NCBI GenBank assembly: GCA_963754235.1
Contig: CAVWFK010000005.1
Coordinates: forward strand, 124,001-188,000
Length of the DNA stretch: 64,000 nt
From: DATAYA01 sp963754235
GTDB lineage: Bacteria > Pseudomonadota > Alphaproteobacteria > Acetobacterales > Acetobacteraceae
Direction of reading: 5' to 3'
Position 1 is the first letter of the stretch. Each line of letters opens with the position of its first letter. Made by a program: the position numbers and the translations under genes. Positions 52,375 through 59,756 of the stretch are shown piece after piece. Below the pieces are notes generated by a model, which made no database searches, was not told where the DNA came from, and was given only the letters and a program-made list of their open reading frames with translations.

Positions 52375-52585
52375 CGCCTCCATCGCGACATGGGTGCACG
52401 CCCCGATGCCAGCCACTCCGACAAGGCCAGCAGATCGGTGGTCGTGGTCTTGAACGTGCGGACCTCGCGCTTGACCGTGCCGTTCGTCATTTGGCGCACG
52501 CAGGCGACCACCGTCTCCCCCGCTTTCGCGGGGGCAGGCTCTTGTGGATGTCGAGGCCGGCGCAGTGCGGGTAGAGAACTTCCAT
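52366..52585 (-). pseudogene. IS110-family transposase N-terminal remnant
   Basis: From ATG 52585, with AGGAGG 6 bases upstream, the minus strand reads MEVLYPHCAGLDIHK, then a 23-base insertion (52518-52540) that contains the hairpin CCCCCGC-TTTC-GCGGGGG. Similarity resumes as ETVVACVRQMTNGTVKREVR TFKTTTTDLLALSEWLASG, and after a one-base frameshift near 52400 as CTHVAMEATGV. This is the start of the DEDD catalytic domain of IS110 transposases. The rest of the gene is missing; the similarity stops at the J1 repeat. It is therefore an old, inactive fragment. Confidence 0.82.
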
Positions 52586-52782
52586 GTCATCCTCCTGGCG
52601 CGCCGCCGGCGTGGGACGTCCGTCAGACGAACTCTAGAAGCCGTGCTCCGGAGCCGTCGCCGGCTCGTGGCACAATCAGGGGTGCTCAGACGTCCCAGAT
52701 CCAACTCAGAAACGGGCTCGCGCGCACCAAGGAAACACCGATCTCGCTGCCGACGACGCTGACGCATGATACAACCAACGAG

Positions 52783-52820
52783 CCACCGTTTCATGCCCAG
52801 CGGGTCGGCAACGCCGGTGG
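52783..52820. repeat. Junction repeat J2
   Basis: Same sequence as J1 (CCGTTTCATGCCCAGCGGGT then CGGCAACGCCGGT), followed by GGCGAAC. A third, degenerate copy with the same GGTGGCGAAC tail is at 53907-53941, on the other side of thiS-thiG. Confidence 0.7.
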
Positions 52821-52851
52821 CGAACTCAGAAGAGGGCGGATCAGGGGTGTC

Positions 52852-52878
52852 GCCCCTCGACGCGCGCGGGGCCGAGAC
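52852..52878. repeat. Right copy of direct repeat flanking the IS110 remnant region
   Basis: GCCCCTCGACGCGCGCGGGG followed by CCGAGAC, matching 52189-52205 with one extra G. It ends 13 bases before the thiS start codon, so it lies in the probable 5' leader of thiSG. Confidence 0.6.
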
Positions 52879-52891
52879 CCATACTGGGACC

Positions 52892-53095
52892 ATGCTGGAA
52901 TTGACGCTGAACGGCGAGAGCCGGCAGCTTGCCGCGCCGGTCACGCTTGCCCAGTTGCTGGACAGTCTGGGCCTGGACCGGCGCAAGGTGGCAGTGGAGC
53001 GGAACCGGGAGATCGTGCCCCGCTCGCAGTACCAGGCGACCTGGCTCGCCACCGGGGACGCGCTGGAGATCGTGCACTTCATCGGCGGAGGCTGA
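52892..53095 (+). CDS. thiS: Sulfur carrier protein ThiS
   Basis: 67 residues from ATG 52892. Ubiquitin-like sulfur carrier for thiazole synthesis. MLELTLNGESRQLAAPVTLA begins the fold and the C-terminus IVHFIGGG gives the di-glycine tail that is thiocarboxylated (one more Gly than the minimal GG). An in-frame ATG at 52766 would add an N-terminus derived from repeat sequence and is rejected. Followed by thiG after 2 bases. ThiF/ThiO and other thiamin genes are not in the window. Confidence 0.93.
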   Translation: MLELTLNGESRQLAAPVTLAQLLDSLGLDRRKVAVERNREIVPRSQYQATWLATGDALEIVHFIGGG

Positions 53096-53097
53096 AC

Positions 53098-53904
53098 ATG
53101 GATGGATCACAGGGCGCGCTCGCGGCTGCCGACGATGTCTGGACGGTGGCGGGACGGAGTTTCCGCTCACGGCTGGTCGTTGGCACCGGCAAGTACAAGA
53201 GCCTCGAGGAGACCGCGGCCGCGATCGAGGCGTCGGGGGCCGAGATCGTAACGGTCGCGGTCCGGCGGGTCAATCTCTCGGACCCGAAGGCACCGATGTT
53301 GCAGGATTTCGTCGATCCGAAGCGGTTCACCTATCTGCCCAACACCGCCGGCTGCCACACCGCCGAGGACGCGGTGCGAACACTGCGGCTGGCGCGCGAG
53401 GCAGGCGGCTGGAACCTGGTGAAGCTCGAGGTGCTGGGGCCGCCGCCGTACCTCTATCCCGACATGGCCGCGACCTACGAGGCGACCGAGGCGCTGCTGC
53501 GCGACGGGTTCGAGGTGATGGTCTATTGCGCTGACGATCCGGTGGCGGCGAAGCGGCTAGAGGCGATGGGCTGTGCTGCGATCATGCCGCTAGGTGCGCC
53601 GATCGGCTCGGGCCTGGGCATCCAGAATCCGGCCATGATTTCCATTATGATCGAACAGGCGGGGGTGCCGGTGCTGGTGGATGCCGGAGTGGGCACGGCG
53701 TCGGACGCGGCGATCGCGATGGAACTCGGCTGCGACGCTGTGCTGCTGAACTCGGGGATCGCGCACGCGCGCGACCCGGTGCGGATGGCGCAAGCGATGA
53801 AGGCGGCGGTGGCGGCGGGGCGGCTGGCGCATCTCGCGGGCCGGATGCCGCGCAAGATGGGAGCGGACCCGTCGAGCCCGCTGACGGGGTTAATCCGGCG
53901 GTAA
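53098..53904 (+). CDS. thiG: Thiazole synthase ThiG
   Basis: 268 residues. ThiG forms the thiazole phosphate from deoxyxylulose 5-phosphate, dehydroglycine and ThiS thiocarboxylate. Signatures: FRSRLVVGTGKYKSLEETAA, IVTVAVRRVNLSDPKAPMLQ, TYLPNTAGCHTAEDAVRTLR, WNLVKLEVLGPPPYLYPD with the imine-forming Lys, MPLGAPIGSGLGIQNP and VLVDAGVGTASDAAIAMELG CDAVLLNSGIA. GGAGG precedes the ATG. Two bases after thiS; same operon. Typical length. Confidence 0.97.
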   Translation: MDGSQGALAAADDVWTVAGRSFRSRLVVGTGKYKSLEETAAAIEASGAEIVTVAVRRVNLSDPKAPMLQDFVDPKRFTYLPNTAGCHTAEDAVRTLRLAREAGGWNLVKLEVLGPPPYLYPDMAATYEATEALLRDGFEVMVYCADDPVAAKRLEAMGCAAIMPLGAPIGSGLGIQNPAMISIMIEQAGVPVLVDAGVGTASDAAIAMELGCDAVLLNSGIAHARDPVRMAQAMKAAVAAGRLAHLAGRMPRKMGADPSSPLTGLIRR

Positions 53905-53906
53905 GA

Positions 53907-53941
53907 GTTTCGTGCCCAGCGGGTCGACGCCGGTGGCGAAC
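53907..53941. repeat. Junction repeat J3 (degenerate)
   Basis: GAGTTTCGTGCCCAGCGGGT then CGACGCCGGTGGCGAAC: the J1/J2 motif with one substitution (CGTG for CATG) and loss of the three bases GCA. It starts two bases after the thiG stop codon and leads directly into the tandem array. Confidence 0.6.
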
Positions 53942-53950
53942 CTGAGCGGC

Positions 53951-54082
53951 GAAGAACAGGGCAGGATCAGGCTCCGTGAGGCCCAAGAACAGGGGCGGAT
54001 CAGGCTCATCGCCGGCCTGAGAACAGGGTTTTATCAGGCTCGCCGCTCCTGAGAACAGGGTTTTATCAGGCTCGCAGCCTGT
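53951..54082. repeat. Short tandem array, four units of 32-34 bp
   Basis: Four direct repeats share GAACAGGG-N4-ATCAGGCTC, starting at 53954, 53987, 54021 and 54053. The N4 is CAGG-like, GCGG-like, then TTTT twice (units 3 and 4 are nearly identical through 21 bases). Spacers of 11-13 bases differ between units. The units are too short and the spacers too irregular for CRISPR. Part of the same motif (AGAGGGCGGATCAGG) follows junction repeat J2 at 52820. Confidence 0.8.
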
Positions 54083-54400
54083 GGGTGGCTCCGGGGTCTT
54101 CCCGCCGGCTCGCTCGCCATCGCACCGTCCTCCTCCGCCATATGGGCCTCGATCTTGGTCAACAGCTCGAAACTCGCGTCAGCTCGCGCATCGCCGGCAC
54201 CAGCTCCGCCCGCGCCGGCCACGATTCCGATGTTATGTCTAACATTCGCAATCGACGGTTGTGAACATACATAACACAACCCCAGTGTTGACCTCCCCCT
54301 CGCCATGCTCGGCGAAGGCTGCCTTCGCCGACCATGACGGTGGGGATGAGCCGCCGCGATGAGCCGATATTTCCGGCGATTGATGTAATATAACAGGGAT

Positions 54401-54447
54401 CTGGGGCTGACGGCCCCAGCGGGGTCGAGGGGCGGAGCCCCCGCCTT
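54401..54447. repeat. GC-rich double hairpin repeat, copy 2 (terminator-like)
   Basis: CTGGGGCTGACGGCCCCAG and GGGGCGGAGCCCCCGCC, the same two-stem module as at 33174-33221. It ends exactly at the hslO stop codon and thus probably terminates hslO transcription. Confidence 0.75.
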
Positions 54448-55397
54448 CACGCCGCCCCGCGCACCTCGCCGCGCCCGAACCGGAAATCGAGGTTGCAGAA
54501 CTCGCATGTCATGGTGATGGTGCCGTCGACCGCCATGTGATCGAGATCCTCGGTCGGGAACCGCTCCAGGATGCCGGAGAGCCGCGCGCGCGAGCAGCGG
54601 CAGCCATAGGCGAGCGCGCGCGAGCGGTCGGCCGCGACGCCCTCGGTATGGAACAGGCGATAGAGCAGGCGCTCGGGCGGCAGCGCGTCGTCGAGCAGCT
54701 CGGTATCGGTGATGGTGCCGGCGAGTGCCGTGGCGGTGCGCCAGCTCTCGTCTTGCGCGGCGGCATCGAGCGTGGGGGCGATGCCGCCCTTGCCGGCGAC
54801 GCGCTCCAGGATCAGCGCGCCGGCGCGCCAGCCGGCCGGCGTCTGCGCCGAGGCGAGGCGGACCGAGTACCGCAGTTGCTCGCTGGTTTCGAAATAGTGC
54901 AGCGCCATCTCCGCCAGGCTGCCGCCGGCGATCGCGACGATGCCCTGGTGGCGCTCCATCTCCGGCCCCTGATCGACCGTGAATGCGAGATAGCCGCTGC
55001 CCAGCAGCAGGCCGGCCGCGGGATCGGGGCCAGTGCGGAGCAGGGCGTCGAGCTTCTCCGGGTTGGCGCGGGCGTAGCCTCGCAGCGCGCCGCTCTCGGT
55101 GCAGTCGGCGAGCAGCATGGAGACCGGGCCGTCGCCCTTGGCCTGCAGGCCGAACGAGCCGCGGAACTTGAGCGCGCCCGCGAGCCCGGCGGCGAGTGCC
55201 AGGGCCTGCCCGGCGAGGGCCGTGACTGCGGGGTGGTTGTCATGGCGCGTCAGCAGTGCGTCGGCGAGCGGGCCGAGCCGCACCAGCCGCCCGCGCACCG
55301 GCTTGTGCGGCAGGTAGAACGGGGTGATCCCACGCGGCACGACGAGGTCGGGCACGGCCGGCCGGCCGGTGTCCAGGAAGGCGGGAGAGGAGGGCAT
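54447..55397 (-). CDS. hslO: Redox-regulated chaperone Hsp33
   Basis: 316 residues. Hsp33 is a cytoplasmic holdase activated by oxidation of a zinc-bound cysteine tetrad. The N-terminal domain reads RLGPLADALLTRHDNHPAVT, FRGSFGLQAKGDGPVSMLLA DC and GYLAFTVDQGPEMERHQGIV. The linker leads to the C-terminal redox switch CRCSRARL...CEFC (CxC and CxxC), fully conserved. MALHYFETSEQL is the family marker. No obvious operon partners; a divergent GNAT starts 47 bases away. Confidence 0.96.
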   Translation of the reverse strand: MPSSPAFLDTGRPAVPDLVVPRGITPFYLPHKPVRGRLVRLGPLADALLTRHDNHPAVTALAGQALALAAGLAGALKFRGSFGLQAKGDGPVSMLLADCTESGALRGYARANPEKLDALLRTGPDPAAGLLLGSGYLAFTVDQGPEMERHQGIVAIAGGSLAEMALHYFETSEQLRYSVRLASAQTPAGWRAGALILERVAGKGGIAPTLDAAAQDESWRTATALAGTITDTELLDDALPPERLLYRLFHTEGVAADRSRALAYGCRCSRARLSGILERFPTEDLDHMAVDGTITMTCEFCNLDFRFGRGEVRGAA

Positions 55398-55444
55398 CGC
55401 GGCTAGATAGGCAGTGGCAAGCGGGGCGGCTACCGTGGGCTGCC

Positions 55445-55918
55445 ATGCGGAATGCGGTCACCATCCGGCCGGCCGAGCCAGCCGACGCGGCGGCTTTGGC
55501 GGCGCTGATCCGGGCTGCGTTTGCCGCGCAGCCGGTGGAGGCCGATCCGCCGCCGTCCGCCCTGGGCGAGACGGCGGAGAGCGTCGCGCGGCAGATCGCG
55601 GCGGGCGGCGGCGCGGTTGCCGAATGGTGCGGGCGGCTGCTGGGCGGGGTGCTGTGGGCGGAGCGGGACGCGGCACTCCATGTCGCCCGGCTGTCGGTCG
55701 CGCACGATGCCCGGCGGAAGGGCGTTGGGCGGGCGCTGATGGCGGCGGCAGAGACGGCGGCGCGAGCGCGCGGCCTCCGCCGGCTGACGCTGGGCACGCG
55801 GCTGGCGCTCGCCGGCAACCGCGCGATCTTCGCCGCATGCGGCTTCGTCGAGACGGTGCAGCACGCGCATCCGGGCTACGCGGCGCCGACCTGGGTGGAG
55901 ATGGAGAAGCGGCTCTGA
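55445..55918 (+). CDS. GNAT family N-acetyltransferase
   Basis: 157 residues. VTIRPAEPADAAALAALIRA begins the fold, ARLSVAHDARRKGVGRALMA contains the acetyl-CoA loop R-R-K-G-V-G-R-A, and AGNRAIFAACGFVETVQHAH ends it. The C-terminal P-G-Y-x-x-P-x-x-x-x-M-x-K-x-L is common in a branch of unknown substrate. Divergent from hslO and convergent with the 2-hydroxyacid dehydrogenase (7-base gap). Confidence 0.92.
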   Translation: MRNAVTIRPAEPADAAALAALIRAAFAAQPVEADPPPSALGETAESVARQIAAGGGAVAEWCGRLLGGVLWAERDAALHVARLSVAHDARRKGVGRALMAAAETAARARGLRRLTLGTRLALAGNRAIFAACGFVETVQHAHPGYAAPTWVEMEKRL

Positions 55919-55925
55919 TCGCCGC

Positions 55926-56894
55926 TCAGAACCAGTTCGCCTTGTCCACGATGTTGCGCATCGGGCCGCCCGTGGCGAAGGCGAGCGCGTTGTCGCGGAT
56001 GATCGCGTAGCGGCGCTCGTTCAAATAGGGGCCGTACCCCGCCATGTGCGGCGTGATCAGCACGTTCGGCATCAGCCACAGCGGATGCTCCGGCGGCAGC
56101 GGCTCGGTCTCGAACACGTCGAGCGCCGCACCGGCGATCTCGCCGGCGCGCAACGCTGCGACCAGATCGTCGAGCCGCGTCGTCATGCCGCGGCCGATGT
56201 TGATGAAGAACGCCGATCGCTTCATGCGGCGGAATTTCGCCCGGTCGAAGAAACCCTCGGTCGCCGGCGTGTGCGGCACCGTCAGCACCACGAAGTCGGC
56301 GCGCGGCAGCAGCGCATCCAGCGCGTCGGGCGGATGCAGCTCGGCGACGCCCGCCGGTCGATCGGTGCGGCGCGCGTCGGTCGCGAGCACCGTCATGCCG
56401 AACGCCGCCGCGACACGTGCTGTCTCGGTGCCGATGCCGCCCAGGCCCACGATCAGCATTTTGCTGTCGGGCAGATGTACGACACCCTCGTCCTCGGGCG
56501 GCTTGGACCACTCGGCGCGAAGCTGCTGCGGGATGTAGCGGTGCAGCCCGCGCGCGAAGGCGAGCACGAACGCCATGATGTGCGCGGCGATGTGGTCGTT
56601 GAAGATCTCGCGAAAATTCGTGGCGACCAGCGGATGATCGACCAGCGCGCGATGATAGAAGCCGGCCGGCGGTGCCGCCTGCGGTGCTTGCAGCCAGCGC
56701 AGATGCCGCGCGCGCGCGAGCAACTCGGGCGAGAGCGTGCCGAACACCGCGTCGGCCTCGGCGATCGCGGCTTCGGCGTCCGCCGGAGTGTCGGCCACGC
56801 GCACCCGTGCCTCCGGCACGTCGGCGGCAAGGCGCGCAGCCCAGTTGCGGGTGATCGCGGTCTGCGGCGGCAGGAACACAAACGAAAAGCTCAT
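55926..56894 (-). CDS. D-2-hydroxyacid dehydrogenase
   Basis: 322 residues from ATG 56894, which overlaps the dppF stop (ATGA). The NAD-binding motif MLIVGLGGIGTETARVAAAFG is near residue 145. The catalytic region has LPRADFVVLTVPHTPATEGF, FFINIGRGMTTRLDDLVAALRAGEIAGAALDVFETEPLPPEHPLW (Arg and Glu) and LITPHMAGY with the catalytic His. It reduces 2-oxoacids or oxidises D-2-hydroxyacids such as glyoxylate/D-lactate analogues. Its position as last gene of the peptide-type ABC operon suggests it acts on the imported compound, which is inference. Confidence 0.93.
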   Translation of the reverse strand: MSFSFVFLPPQTAITRNWAARLAADVPEARVRVADTPADAEAAIAEADAVFGTLSPELLARARHLRWLQAPQAAPPAGFYHRALVDHPLVATNFREIFNDHIAAHIMAFVLAFARGLHRYIPQQLRAEWSKPPEDEGVVHLPDSKMLIVGLGGIGTETARVAAAFGMTVLATDARRTDRPAGVAELHPPDALDALLPRADFVVLTVPHTPATEGFFDRAKFRRMKRSAFFINIGRGMTTRLDDLVAALRAGEIAGAALDVFETEPLPPEHPLWLMPNVLITPHMAGYGPYLNERRYAIIRDNALAFATGGPMRNIVDKANWF

Positions 56895-57883
56895 GGCGGC
56901 GCTCCCGGTGCCAGATGGCAGGCGACATAGTGGCCCGGTGCAGCCGCCGCCAGCACCGGCTCCTGCTCGCGGCAACGCGGCATCGCGAGCGGGCAGCGTG
57001 TGTGGAAGCGGCAGCCGGGCGGCGGCGCGAGCGCGCTCGGGATGTCGCCCGAGAGCCGTGCGCGGCGGGCACGGGCGGCGGTGCGCGCCCGGGGATCGGC
57101 GATCGGGACCGCGGCGATCAGGGCCTGCGTGTAGGGGTGCAGCGGCGTCGCGTAGAGGGCGCGCTTTTCCGCGACCTCGGCGATGCGGCCGAGATACATC
57201 ACCGCGACCCGATCGGCGATGTGCTTGACCACCGCGAGGTCGTGGCTGATGAACAGATAGGTCAGCCCCAGCTCCGCCTGCAAATCCTGGAGCAAGGTCA
57301 CGATCTGCGCTTGCACCGAAACATCGAGCGCCGAGACCGGCTCGTCGCAGACGATGAATTTCGGCCGGAGCGCGATTGCGCGTGCGATGCCGAGGCGCTG
57401 GCGCTGGCCCCCGGAAAATTCGTGCGGGAAGCGCGCCGCGGCACCCGCCGGCAGCCCGACCATCGCCAGCAGGCCGGCGACCTGACGGCGGGCGGCGGCA
57501 TCGGAACGGGCACCGTGGATCAGCAGCGGCTCCATCACGATGGCCTCGGCCGACATGCGCGGGTTGAGCGCCCCGAACGGGTCCTGGAAGATGATCTGCA
57601 TCCCGCGCCGCGTCTCGCGAAGGCGGCGGCCGCCGAGCGTGGTGATCTCGGCGCCGTCGAAGATGATTTGTCCGGCGCTGGGTGCCACCAGGCGGATCAG
57701 CATTCGCCCGAGCGTGGATTTGCCGCAGCCGGATTCGCCGACCAGGCCGAGCGTTTCGCCCGCTGCGATCGCGAGCGAGACATCATCGACCGCCCGCACC
57801 ACGCCGCCCGGCCGGCGCGTAAGCCCGCGGGCGCGCAAGGGAAAGTGCTTGGCGAGCCCGATCGCCTCGACCAGCGGCGTCAC
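56891..57883 (-). CDS. Dipeptide-type ABC transporter ATP-binding protein DppF-like
   Basis: 330 residues. Walker A GESGCGKSTLG, Q-loop QIIFQDPFGALNPRMS, signature FSGGQRQRLGIARAI, Walker B FIVCDEPVSALDVS, H-loop FISHDLAVVKH. C-terminal OppF-type extension HPYTQALIAAVPIADP then GCRFHTRCPLAMPRC, a probable Fe-S ligand set. Start overlaps dppD stop by 4 bases. It pairs with DppD as the heterodimeric motor of the importer. Confidence 0.95.
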   Translation of the reverse strand: MTPLVEAIGLAKHFPLRARGLTRRPGGVVRAVDDVSLAIAAGETLGLVGESGCGKSTLGRMLIRLVAPSAGQIIFDGAEITTLGGRRLRETRRGMQIIFQDPFGALNPRMSAEAIVMEPLLIHGARSDAAARRQVAGLLAMVGLPAGAAARFPHEFSGGQRQRLGIARAIALRPKFIVCDEPVSALDVSVQAQIVTLLQDLQAELGLTYLFISHDLAVVKHIADRVAVMYLGRIAEVAEKRALYATPLHPYTQALIAAVPIADPRARTAARARRARLSGDIPSALAPPPGCRFHTRCPLAMPRCREQEPVLAAAAPGHYVACHLAPGAPP

Positions 57884-58857
57884 GCCGCAATCAGCTCCGC
57901 GGCGCGGATGCAGGCAGCGCGGTGGCCGGGTTCCATCGGCTGCAAGGCGGGAAGTGCTGCGTTGCAGGCGGCGATCGCGTGATCGCAGCGCGGCGCAAAG
58001 CGGCAGCCCGGCGGCCGGCGTCCCGGCTCGGGCAGCGTGCCGGGGATCGCGGCGAGGCGGGTGCGCGACTGCTCGATCGTGGGGACGCAGGCGAGCAGGC
58101 CCTGCGTGTAGGGATGGGAGGGCCGCGCGAACAGGCGGCCGACCGGCGCCTCCTCCACCACGCGGCCGGCGTACATGACCAGCACGCGGTCGGCGGTCTC
58201 GGCGACCACACCCATGTTGTGGGTGATGATCAGCAGCGCCATGCCGAGCTGCGCCCGCAGATCGAGCAGCAGGTCGAGGATCTGTGCCTGGATCGTGACG
58301 TCGAGCGCCGTCGTGGGTTCATCGGCGATCAGCAGGCGGGGGCGGCAGGCGAGTGCGATCGCGATCATCACCCGCTGCCGCTGGCCGCCTGAAAGCTGGT
58401 GCGGGTAGTCGTGCAGCCGGCGTGCGGCGGAGGGAATCCCGACCTTTTCCAGCATCTGGACCGCCCTGTCGCGCTGCGCGCGCGTGCCGATGCGCTCATG
58501 GGCGCGCACCGTCTCCATGATCTGCTCGCCGATGGTGAACAGCGGATTGAGCGAGGTCATCGGCTCCTGGAACACCATCGCGATGCCAGGGCCGCGGATG
58601 CGCCGCAGCCGCGTCTCCGGCATTCCGATCAGTTCCTGCCCCGCGAAGCGCACGCGGCCGGCGGCGACGCGCGCGGGCGGCTGCGGCAGCAGGCCCATGA
58701 TGGTGAGCGCGGTCACGCTCTTGCCGCTGCCGGATTCGCCGACGATGCCGAGGACCTCGCCGGGCTCAAGCGAGAACGACACCTCCTCGACCGCATTCAC
58801 CTCGCCGCGCTCGGTCGCGAACGCGGTGGTGAGGCCAGCGATTTCGAGCAGGCTCAT
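57880..58857 (-). CDS. Dipeptide-type ABC transporter ATP-binding protein DppD-like
   Basis: 325 residues from ATG 58857 (MSLLEIAGLTTAFATERGEV). Walker A GESGSGKSVTALTI, Q-loop MVFQEPMTSLNPLF, signature LSGGQRQRVMIAIAL, Walker B LLIADEPTTALDVT, H-loop IITHNMGVV. The C-terminal extension ends PPGCRFAPRCDHAIAACNAA, similar to other DppD proteins. 4-base overlaps on both sides indicate coupled translation with dppC and dppF. Confidence 0.95.
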   Translation of the reverse strand: MSLLEIAGLTTAFATERGEVNAVEEVSFSLEPGEVLGIVGESGSGKSVTALTIMGLLPQPPARVAAGRVRFAGQELIGMPETRLRRIRGPGIAMVFQEPMTSLNPLFTIGEQIMETVRAHERIGTRAQRDRAVQMLEKVGIPSAARRLHDYPHQLSGGQRQRVMIAIALACRPRLLIADEPTTALDVTIQAQILDLLLDLRAQLGMALLIITHNMGVVAETADRVLVMYAGRVVEEAPVGRLFARPSHPYTQGLLACVPTIEQSRTRLAAIPGTLPEPGRRPPGCRFAPRCDHAIAACNAALPALQPMEPGHRAACIRAAELIAA

Positions 58858-59756
58858 TGCTGGATGCGTAGCCTGGGATCGAGCACGTCGCGCAGGCCGT
58901 CGCCGAGCAGGTTGAGGCCGAGCACGGTTACCATGAGCGCGGCCCCGGGGATCGTGATGATCCAGGGCGCATCGACCATGTATTGCCGGCCCTCGGCCAT
59001 GATGTTGCCCCAGGTGGGCGTGGGCGGCACCGCGCCGAGGCCGAGGAAAGAAAGCGTCGCTTCCGCCAGCACCGCGTAGGCGAACAGGAAGCTGAGCTGC
59101 ACGATCAGCGGCGCCATCGCGTTCGGCATGATGTGGCGGCGCAGGATGCGCCAGTGCCCGGCGCCGGCCGCGACCGCCGCCTGCACGTATTCCATCTCCC
59201 GCAGCACGATTACGGACGCGCGCACGATGCGCGCGGTTCGCGGAATATACACGATCGAGAGCGCCAGGATCACGTCGGCGACCGACGGCCCGAGGATCGC
59301 GGTGACGCCGATCGCGAGCAGGATCGCGGGGAAGGCCATCAGCGCGTCGTTGACGCGCATCAGGATGTTGTCCACGCGTCGGAAATACCCGGCGACCGCG
59401 CCGACGAGGGTGCCGAAGAGGGCGTTGAGCACGACGACGGAGAGGCCGATCTCGACGGAGAGCTGTGCACCCCACACCACGCGCGACCACAGGCTGCGGC
59501 CGAAATTGTCGGTGCCGAACCAGTGCTGCGGGCTTGGCGGCAGGAAGCGGTTGCGCATCACCAGCCGGTTCGGATTGGCGCCCGCGATCAGCGGTGCGAG
59601 GGCGGCGACCGCCAGGATCACCAGCGTCAACGCGAGGCCGGTGACGAACAGGCGATGGTGGAGCAGCCGGCGCAGCGTGATCGCGGCCATGCGGAAGCGG
59701 CGGTGACGGGGCGCTTCCTCGATCGGGTCGTCGGGCAGGACGTCACGCGGATTCAT
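58854..59756 (-). CDS. Dipeptide-type ABC permease DppC-like
   Basis: 300 residues from ATG 59756. Six helices; first LFVTGLALTLVILAVAALAP, then HWFGTDNFGRSLWSRVVWGA. The EAA loop is VLREMEYVQAAVAAGAGHWRILRRHIMPNA; the end is GDGLRDVLDPRLRIQQ. Overlaps dppB by 14 bases and dppD by 4. A start 27 bases earlier is in-frame but lies further into dppB. Confidence 0.94.
   Translation of the reverse strand: MNPRDVLPDDPIEEAPRHRRFRMAAITLRRLLHHRLFVTGLALTLVILAVAALAPLIAGANPNRLVMRNRFLPPSPQHWFGTDNFGRSLWSRVVWGAQLSVEIGLSVVVLNALFGTLVGAVAGYFRRVDNILMRVNDALMAFPAILLAIGVTAILGPSVADVILALSIVYIPRTARIVRASVIVLREMEYVQAAVAAGAGHWRILRRHIMPNAMAPLIVQLSFLFAYAVLAEATLSFLGLGAVPPTPTWGNIMAEGRQYMVDAPWIITIPGAALMVTVLGLNLLGDGLRDVLDPRLRIQQ

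Larger units (their letters stand above)
52129..52891. other. Gene-free island between aroQ and thiS
   Basis: 763 bases with no intact gene. It contains, left to right, a direct repeat (52189), the palindromic repeat (52239-52334), junction repeat J1, the IS110 remnant, about 200 bases without recognisable features, junction repeat J2 (52783-52820) and the second direct repeat (52852-52878). thiS begins 14 bases after the latter. No TPP riboswitch could be recognised upstream of thiS. Confidence 0.7.
53905..54446. other. Gene-poor interval between thiG and hslO
   Basis: 542 bases with J3, the four-unit array, then about 150 GC-rich bases. An unusually AT-rich patch follows at 54229-54290, containing GTTGTG...CACAAC inverted repeats and three ATGTTAT/ATAACAT-like words. 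The GC-rich double hairpin at 54401-54447 closes it. On the minus strand a short frame from ATG 54245 (MLDITSESWPARAELVPAMR) ends after 28 codons. The adjacent frame continues with FELLTKIEAHMAEEDGAMAS, which may be one small gene broken by an indel, but support is weak. Confidence 0.45.

Noticed and set aside
52600..52891. TPP riboswitch upstream of thiS
   Set aside because: GGGGTGC...TCAGA looks faintly similar, but the conserved CUGAGA and ACCUGAUCUGGAUAAUGCCAGCG-type blocks are not found.
52240..53082. Long minus-strand frame over thiS and the repeats
   Set aside because: It mixes repeats, the IS110 fragment in varying frames and the antisense of thiS; no coherent protein.
53951..54082. 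Tandem array as a CRISPR
   Set aside because: Constant part is only about 17-21 bases with an internal variable tetranucleotide, spacers are 11-13 bases, and no cas genes are present.
54034..54507. 157-residue minus-strand frame between thiG and hslO
   Set aside because: The first half is antisense or repeat sequence; only a ~30-residue stretch looks protein-like, mentioned under the interval entry.
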